Positions 45,219 through 46,680 of a stretch of 46,680 nt of DNA are shown here, one piece after another. Source of the DNA: Burkholderiales bacterium (GTDB lineage Bacteria > Pseudomonadota > Gammaproteobacteria > Burkholderiales > Burkholderiaceae_B); NCBI GenBank assembly GCA_021300475.1, contig JAJTDO010000019.1, positions 1 to 46,680 of the forward strand, given 5' to 3'. The notes under the pieces were generated by a model. The model had not been told where the DNA came from and did not search any database. It worked only from the letters and a program-made list of their open reading frames with translations. Positions within the stretch are counted from its first letter, which is position 1, and each line of letters opens with the position of its first letter. Both the position numbers and the translations under genes were made by a program.

Positions 45219-46544
45219 ATGACTTTGGATTCCATCCCTATGGTTTTCTCAGATAGAAGCGATGGTTTGGGCGAACGCCTGAACTGTGTTTTCAATGGTT
45301 TGCTGGTGGCAAAAATTTTGAATGCCGAGTTTCGATTCAAGTGGCCAGAGACCTATTTGTTATCTGCAGCTTTTCACTCCTTAGAGCGAGCCAAAGATAT
45401 ATTTTCCTCCGATTTTCTGGACAAGCACCTAGCACAAGCAGATGACTTGTTGGCTACCAATGGATTAATTACTTGTCCAAAGGGTTCTGAGGAATCGGTT
45501 AGGAGTGGCTTGGCTTTACAAGTAAGTCAGGGTACTTTGAAGACTCCGCAGAGAGCTTTTATTTTTAATTTGACTGATCGTGATGAGCGCTGTGCTCTTC
45601 ATGCGCAGGTTGTTAACTCTTTACGTTTCACGCCAGAGATATCCAGCCTGTTGGATGAAACTCATCGCGAGAGTTCAAAGTCGGAGTCTCATGTCGTCAT
45701 GCACGTTAGGGCGGGAGACATCGTATATGGACGTTTTAATGAGAGCCCAAATTTTGTGGGGAAAGCGTTACCCCTGGCACTGACTGTTGTTATTGCCAGA
45801 CGACTCGTTGAGTCTGGGACGAGGGTTAAAGTTTTGGGGCAGGAGCCTACCGCGATTGAGTCTCTGACTGAAAGGTTGGGTTTTTTGCCTACACTTTCGT
45901 TTAAAAAGACGTTTGATGAAAAAGATCGGGTTCTGGAGAGTTTTTTTGATATCGCGCAGTTCGGTGCTGGGGAAAGTATTTTGGCGGGATCAAGTGGCTT
46001 TCCCAGATTTGCCAGTCAATTTTATTTAAAGAGCTTAACTAGCCCGGTTAAGCGCTTTGATCCTGTTGCCTTGATGAAGGATGTTTTCTTGGAGTTGCAA
46101 CAAAATGGCGATGTTTACTCTTTAGAGCAGAAATCCTTCACCAGTTTTTTTTATTATAAAACGCTTGATTCAGATGACTATCTTATTTCACGCGATCTGC
46201 TTGAACAGGCGGCTTTGTATCAGCCTGAAAATGTAATGTATCAGTTGTGGTTGGTCCTGAATGAAATAAAATTCAAAAACTACAAAACGGCTGATTTAAA
46301 GTTCAGTTCTCTATTGCAAGAGTCTGTTCGCAGCGGTTTTAAGGATTTTTGTAAATCATCTCTCTGTAAGTTATTGCTTCAAGATACTGTTGGATCACCA
46401 GTGCGTTGTTACTTCCCGTTTTTCGAGTTTATTAAAGAAGGAGCTTCCAATTCCTCTTCGGCCTGTAAGGTTTTAGAAGTATTCATTGAAAAAACGGGTC
46501 CGCTAACCGAAGAAGAATGGTTGCAGGTAAGCAGTTTTATTTAA
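45219..46544 (+). CDS. Fucosyltransferase-like (HxRxGD) glycosyltransferase
   Basis: A 441-residue protein. The N-terminal ~300 residues carry DGLGERLNCVFNGLLVAKIL, then FRFKWPETYLLSAA, VVMHVRAGDIVYGRF (the HxRxGD nucleotide-sugar motif of GT11/GT23/NodZ-type fucosyltransferases), and ILAGSSGFPRFASQ. The C-terminal ~130 residues form a helical region. GDP-fucose use is a family guess, not shown. This gene is visibly richer in A and T than the genes at 31944-44000 (runs such as TTTTTTATTATAAAA), consistent with a later acquisition. It is the last gene of the run; no terminator is evident. Confidence 0.68.
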   Translation: MTLDSIPMVFSDRSDGLGERLNCVFNGLLVAKILNAEFRFKWPETYLLSAAFHSLERAKDIFSSDFLDKHLAQADDLLATNGLITCPKGSEESVRSGLALQVSQGTLKTPQRAFIFNLTDRDERCALHAQVVNSLRFTPEISSLLDETHRESSKSESHVVMHVRAGDIVYGRFNESPNFVGKALPLALTVVIARRLVESGTRVKVLGQEPTAIESLTERLGFLPTLSFKKTFDEKDRVLESFFDIAQFGAGESILAGSSGFPRFASQFYLKSLTSPVKRFDPVALMKDVFLELQQNGDVYSLEQKSFTSFFYYKTLDSDDYLISRDLLEQAALYQPENVMYQLWLVLNEIKFKNYKTADLKFSSLLQESVRSGFKDFCKSSLCKLLLQDTVGSPVRCYFPFFEFIKEGASNSSSACKVLEVFIEKTGPLTEEEWLQVSSFI

Positions 46545-46565
46545 ATTTCTTTTGTGCTTGCCGGC

Positions 46566-46680
46566 CCCTAGGGAAGCGCTGAACAATTCAAGCTGACGGC
46601 ATTTTGTGTGCGTCAAAATCCATGAAAAAGTTCAGCGCAAAAAACTTCAACTGTTTTTTTCCCAAAATCGACGTTTTTTC
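46566..46680. other. Possible end of an insertion element (cut by the window edge)
   Basis: After the last gene, a palindrome CCCTAGGG (46566-46573), similar to CTAG targets used by IS5-type elements, adjoins GGGAAGCGCTGAACAATT. GCGCTGAAC at 46576-46584 is perfectly repeated in inverse as GTTCAGCGC at 46630-46638. An ATG at 46622 opens a frame to the window end (MKKFSAKNFNCFF), but it does not look like a transposase I know. The evidence is limited to composition and inverted repeats. Confidence 0.25.

Overview
The window looks like chromosomal DNA of a Burkholderiales-type betaproteobacterium. The evidence is the gene order mltA, apaG, rpe, gph, trpE, trpG, trpD, trpC (familiar from Burkholderia and relatives), malate synthase G, and an encoded-CCA tRNA-Phe of betaproteobacterial type. 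A Limnobacter-like organism would fit, but the genus cannot be fixed from the sequence alone.

Layout. 1-900: debris, with the tail of one gene, a truncated PF10118-type hydrolase and a small unknown gene. 1100-8890: mostly housekeeping. It holds glcB, a metallophosphoesterase overlapping a protein kinase/universal-stress fusion, a membrane-anchored HExxH protein, tRNA-Phe, a ubiquinone-type FAD hydroxylase and a DsbC-type isomerase. 8875-11561: an accessory cassette on the minus strand, made of a PAAR-DUF6402 type VI effector candidate followed by two tandem paralogous membrane proteins that are good immunity candidates. 11562-12063: a repeat-rich intergenic stretch. 12064-19347: mltA, a tiny membrane protein, apaG, a damaged rpe, gph and trpEGDC. 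19349-22324: a UvrD-like helicase and a glycosyltransferase-like gene following trpC directly.

22624-46544 is one large surface system. A 3040-residue, very acidic RTX protein carries ten copies of a beta-type module interleaved with calcium-binding glycine/aspartate repeats. It ends in an intrinsic terminator. A separate run of eleven tightly packed or overlapping genes follows: type I secretion ATPase, HlyD-type adaptor, TolC-type outer-membrane protein, a GT41 (SPINDLY/OGT)-like glycosyltransferase, and seven genes of glycan-cluster character (an FkbM-like methyltransferase, a second methyltransferase, a fucosyltransferase-like protein, TPR and coiled-coil proteins, and proteins of unknown function). 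My inference is that the giant protein is exported by the dedicated type I machine and is glycosylated, or works with a glycan made by these genes. The last ~110 bases may be the end of an insertion element.

Three further points deserve attention. rpe has lost about 36 codons with a frameshift. The two immunity candidates are a recent duplication, and the distal copy reads into the 3' end of dsbC. A 55-base tandem repeat with an inverted copy lies beside the effector cassette.
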